Assembly: GCA_028274465.1 (NCBI GenBank)
Contig: CM051458.1
Location: 21,343,566 to 21,407,565, forward strand
Direction of reading: 5' to 3'
DNA: 64,000 bases
From: Plantago ovata
Taxonomy: Eukaryota; Streptophyta; Magnoliopsida; Lamiales; Plantaginaceae
Shown: one piece after another, positions 60,667 to 64,000 of the stretch
Layout of the letters: the number at the start of each line of letters is the position of its first letter
Position numbering within the stretch: position 1 is the first letter of the stretch
Translations under genes and position numbers: made by a program
The notes under the pieces: model-generated
Database searches by the model: none
What the model was told of the DNA's origin: nothing
What the model saw: only the letters and a program-made list of their open reading frames with translations

Positions 60667-60766
60667 NNNNNNNNNNNNNNNNNNNNNNNNNNNNNNNNNN
60701 NNNNNNNNNNNNNNNNNNNNNNNNNNNNNNNNNNNNNNNNNNNNNNNNNNNNNNNNNNNNNNNNNN
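60667..60766. other. Assembly gap (100 N)
   Basis: Exactly 100 N bases mark a scaffold join of unknown true size. The flanking segments overlap each other in sequence. Confidence 0.99.
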
Positions 60767-63429
60767 TCCTTTGTGAGACCCGAAGGGCGTTTGTGAAGAA
60801 CGTATTGGTCAGATTGGTAAGCTTCTGTGTACACCAATTTTGTAGTTATGCCGGCGTCTACACCTGGGATGGGGGATGTTGTTCTCTTGGGGCGAACTTC
60901 TACCAAACGAAACTACGCTCCGTGATAGACATCTACCGAAGGACTTGCACCATGAGGTGGATGCAAGCGACATGTGTTGCGAGCCATATCTGATCCACCT
61001 GATCACTTCAATGCTCTCACACTGTTAACTACTGTGTCTGCTGTCTATGTTCATTCTTATTCACAGGTTGTGGGCAAGGAGAAGATCCATGAAGGGAGAC
61101 TAGTACACCCAAGAAGAAGAGCTAGGCGCAAGAAGAGTCGAGTCAAAGACTATAACAATGGCGCTATCCGGGAGGCAACCCGGAGTTTTTATCGTTTCTT
61201 ACTGCTTTTTTGCATGCATTCATACTTGAACAATTTGCTTTTCTTATGTGAATTTGGTTCGTCGCTGTCTCGTATGTGCTATGTTTGTGTTTGAGTGAGC
61301 TTTTTTCGAGTGGTTTTTGAGTAAAAGGTTTCGGGATTAAAAAAACCGTGATTTTTTTTTTCGAATGTTTTCGTCTCCCCACCTCAGGAGGTGGGGGGGA
61401 ATCGCCCCACAAGTCCAGGAGCTCCGCGCTCTCTGGCGCGCGGGCGATTCGCCCCACATGCGGGGCGACTCGCCCCGCACCAGGGCCGACTCTCCCCCGT
61501 ATCTCTAGAAGAAAACGGGGCCTTGCCCCCATTTCTTCATTTTCTTCTTTTTCTTCATCTTCACTCCTACTCCCCAAATCAGAAAAAAAACGAAAAAACT
61601 TCAATCCTTCATAAAATCTTCAATCTTCCATCAAATTTTGTGTTCTTTAGCTTCAATCGAAGCCCATACTTGCTCTTTCTTTTCATCCGAACAACTTTCA
61701 CTCTAGTGCATTCGTTTTCCAGATCTGAGGTATCTTCACATGAACCCTAATTTTTCAAATTTGGGGGTTTTCTGTTTTGAGCTTCAATTAGGCTTATATG
61801 ATGTATGGGTAGGTTGTTTGTGTGATTAGAAACGTTATTTACTATCAATTGCATGCTCAATTATGCTTGGATTGTTGATTTGGGAATTTTGCTACTAGAT
61901 CTTTTTATCTTGTTATGCAATGTATCTTTTTCTTCGATTCCATACATATGATTGTGTTTACTGATGTAATGATGATGGATATATGGTAGAATGCATAATT
62001 GTTGGGTATGGGGATTTATGATACTAGATTTTTCGTTACTATGGTATGAATTGAGCCTTATTATTTAGGTTATTGGTTGTCTAGCACGAGCGTGATGCGA
62101 TATGTTAATGTCGAAATTATTTTGGTATGTTGCATATTAGTAGCTAGATTAGACATGAAGGATTTGCGGAGTTCGATTGATGATTTTATCACTCGTGTGT
62201 TTCGCTCTTACATTAGCATATGCATGAGTCAGTTTTGTGTCATACGAGGTACTAACTGCTGTTTGTAGGAACCATGCCACAAAGGGAGAGGAGCACTCCA
62301 GTTTGGCTACTATGAAGTATTGGAGGGGGATCGATTACAACCATGTCAAGGAGAGTGATCTCGTTAGAGGTGCGTTCGAGCCACGGGCTCTTGCAACAAC
62401 GTCGCGGTTTATCCAAAAGGAGGAGCGAAAATCCACCTGGAGTAAGGACTCCTATGCCTATTCATGCACCACCGAAGGGATAGAAATAATTATTACGTCA
62501 GCAATCTATCACAAGGACTGCAAGGTTCGAGTGAATAGGAAGGCACCGGGACGACTTCACCACAACGGATTCAGTGTTGAGTCAACAGTGGTGAGAAAGT
62601 TCTGAATCGCTAGCTTGATTCCAAACATAATGACATGGACACCCAGCCCCTCCTAGGGGTGCCCCTTGACTGCCTCTAAAGGGAGCACCATATAGACATC
62701 GGGAGCATCAACCGTAGAGAATGTGGTCGACATTGGAAAAAATGGTAGAAGACTTCTGAGTATCCGAGCAGCTTACTGTAACCTCCTCGGGTGTAAAACG
62801 TTGGAGAGGGAGGCTCTGATACCACTGCTCTTTCCCCTTCAACAGTTCACAACCTATTGGAGAGCTACAGGATGGACGATTCCATAACTACGGCGGATAA
62901 TCTTGAGGATTCTCTTCGACAATGCAACTCTACTGGTGACAATGGTGATGACAGTAGTGACAATGAAGACCATAGGAACAATAAGGATGCCATGAATACT
63001 GATGGAGGAGTTGGCCTTGTCCATGGAACTACCGCCACAACCACGAGCTCCGATGATCACCTATAAGGCCCCTCGAGCAGTCTCAATACCTTACACCGAG
63101 CATACTCAGCCGACCGAGGCCAAACCACGCGGTAACATCTAGTATCACATCTTATTTCCTTATTTTCTTACTGCTAGGGACTATCTTTAAAATCATGAGG
63201 AGGGATGGGATTTAAGTGAACTAGTGTTGTTAGTTTGGAGCTTGCCATTGATGGTTTAGATCTTGGGATTGGTAGGTTGAGTATAGTACCTTGCATGTTT
63301 ATCCGTCTGCATTTGCATTTGCACGTTTACTGCTTTCTTAGTTTTTAGTTGCATACACTACATTCATCCTAGGATAGTCTTGCATGTTTTATGTGGAGTT
63401 TATTGCCAAATTTTTTGAACTTTTTTATT

Positions 63430-64000
63430 GGGTAAATTAACTAATTATGCCATTAATCATATGCTTCATCTATATGAATTTGTTTGAAGTTTTTCTCGCT
63501 TGGTTTGTCACATTTATGTATTGCACTTAGTTAAGCTTGGTAGTCTCGACATCACTTAGTGGTGTTTTCTCTACTGCGGTTCACGAAGGCCTTTATAATA
63601 GGATGATGCATGTTAGGGTCTTATGGTTGTTTTCCCGAGTAATTATGTACCTAAGAGGGAACAAGTTTTCACCTTGCTTTGAGATTGCTAAATGCCTAGG
63701 AAGGAGGTAGTGTGAGATTGTGTGATCCTTTCTTTCCAACCTATTCTTCCGAATAGGTTTGGGGAGGGGGTTACGCTATCATTAGACTTGTTTTTCATTT
63801 TTCAATTTTGTGTTGTGAGTTTATTTTTCCTTTTTCGTAAATTTTGTACTCCAACCTATTCTTTCGAATAGGTTTGGGGAAGTCGTTCGTGAGTCATTTT
63901 TGTTTCTTTTTCGTTGTGCTACTGCTGGCTTAAAAAAAAACAATCCAAAAAAAAGAAAAAGAAAAAATTCCAGGAAAAAAAGAAAGAAAACTGGAAAAGA
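63430..64000 (+). other. 3' noncoding region of element B
   Basis: It mirrors 54850-55530 of element A in reverse, including two AACCTATTC...GAATAGGTT hairpins (63738-63759 and 63853-63874) and a purine-rich end matching the pyrimidine-rich stretch of A. Confidence 0.85.

Larger units (their letters stand above)
58731..62694 (+). repeat. Two direct copies of a 1.93-kb segment flanking the gap
   Basis: Copy 1 is 58731-60666 and copy 2 is 60767-62694. Copy 2 starts exactly at the gap and copy 1 ends exactly at it. The first 800 bp of copy 2 have many single-base indels, mostly in homopolymers, that break the protease frame. The remainder is nearly identical. This is the pattern of redundant contig ends rather than a biological duplication. 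Confidence 0.85.
55601..64000 (+). mobile_element. Athila-like Ty3-gypsy element B, extends past the window
   Basis: Order is LTR (55601-56800), primer site (56804-56820), gag (56947 on), protease (to 59096), hairpin cluster (59346-59475), a second transcription-unit-like region (59480-63066) and a 3' noncoding region running off the window. No reverse transcriptase, RNase H or integrase is visible between protease and the 3' region. A gap and duplicated segment interrupt it. From element A, its 3' LTR should begin roughly 650 bp beyond the window end. Confidence 0.85.

Noticed and set aside
60767..62694. True tandem duplication of the element's 3' half
   Set aside because: It starts exactly at a 100-N gap and has sequencing-type indels at that edge, so overlap of contig ends is a better explanation.

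Overview
This window looks like a repeat-rich piece of a flowering-plant nuclear genome, probably a eudicot. A GAACTGAACT-type repeat near the left edge is reminiscent of Caryophyllales genomes, but that is a weak hint. The evidence for a plant is a CACTA transposon with a TNP2-type transposase, Ty1-copia elements, Athila-like Ty3-gypsy elements with a tRNA-Asp primer site, an L1-type LINE, and relics of plant genes with introns. No intact single-copy gene was found. Nearly everything is transposable elements, often one inside another.

Layout from left to right. 1-1035 is AT-rich sequence. 1036-9362 is a miniature LTR retrotransposon locus (TRIM-like, minus strand). One of its roughly 108-bp LTRs was split by a 7.7-kb CACTA element (1097-8813, target duplication TAT), and the unsplit LTR at 9255-9362 preserves the empty site. 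9363-11035 holds gene debris: a TATA box plus a tiny first exon of an unknown gene, then a CYP92-like cytochrome P450 pseudogene cut off just after its ExxR motif. A small TIR element lies at 11703-11989, and an L1-type LINE on the minus strand fills 12467 to about 16140. 16613-31867 is a Ty1-copia element of about 5.2 kb, interrupted in gag by a second, 10-kb Ty1-copia element (21240-31252, target duplication ATTCG). A 5'-truncated copia remnant lies at about 33018-34345.

35598-41498 is a decayed host gene on the minus strand. Five exons are recognisable. A solo LTR (35621-37153) sits in its last exon, a few codons before the native stop. A non-LTR retrotransposon (37979-40554) sits in an intron inside a (TAA)n microsatellite. 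That retrotransposon has YLDD reverse transcriptase, a Cys-His knuckle and a possible restriction-like endonuclease end. After this come a degenerate copia (42232-46996), a gypsy-type solo LTR (47024-48747, target duplication GTAAC) and a decayed copia that may be Sirevirus-like (51113-53258). Two Athila-like elements then lie in opposite orientation: the 3' end of one on the minus strand (53259-55600), and the 5' part of another on the plus strand (55601 past the window end). The second encodes gag and an aspartic protease, but no reverse transcriptase or integrase is visible. It also contains a 100-N gap flanked by two nearly identical segments of about 1.9 kb, which looks like unmerged contig ends.

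The most unusual theme is structural. At least four LTR elements from two superfamilies carry arrays of short, nearly perfect palindromes in the LTR or leader. Their stems differ between units but stay complementary within each unit. Examples are at 55953-56034, 36555-36653, 45867-45993 and 28047-28197, plus a 280-bp hairpin-packed GC island at 28718-29000. This is the best candidate here for an undescribed functional feature.
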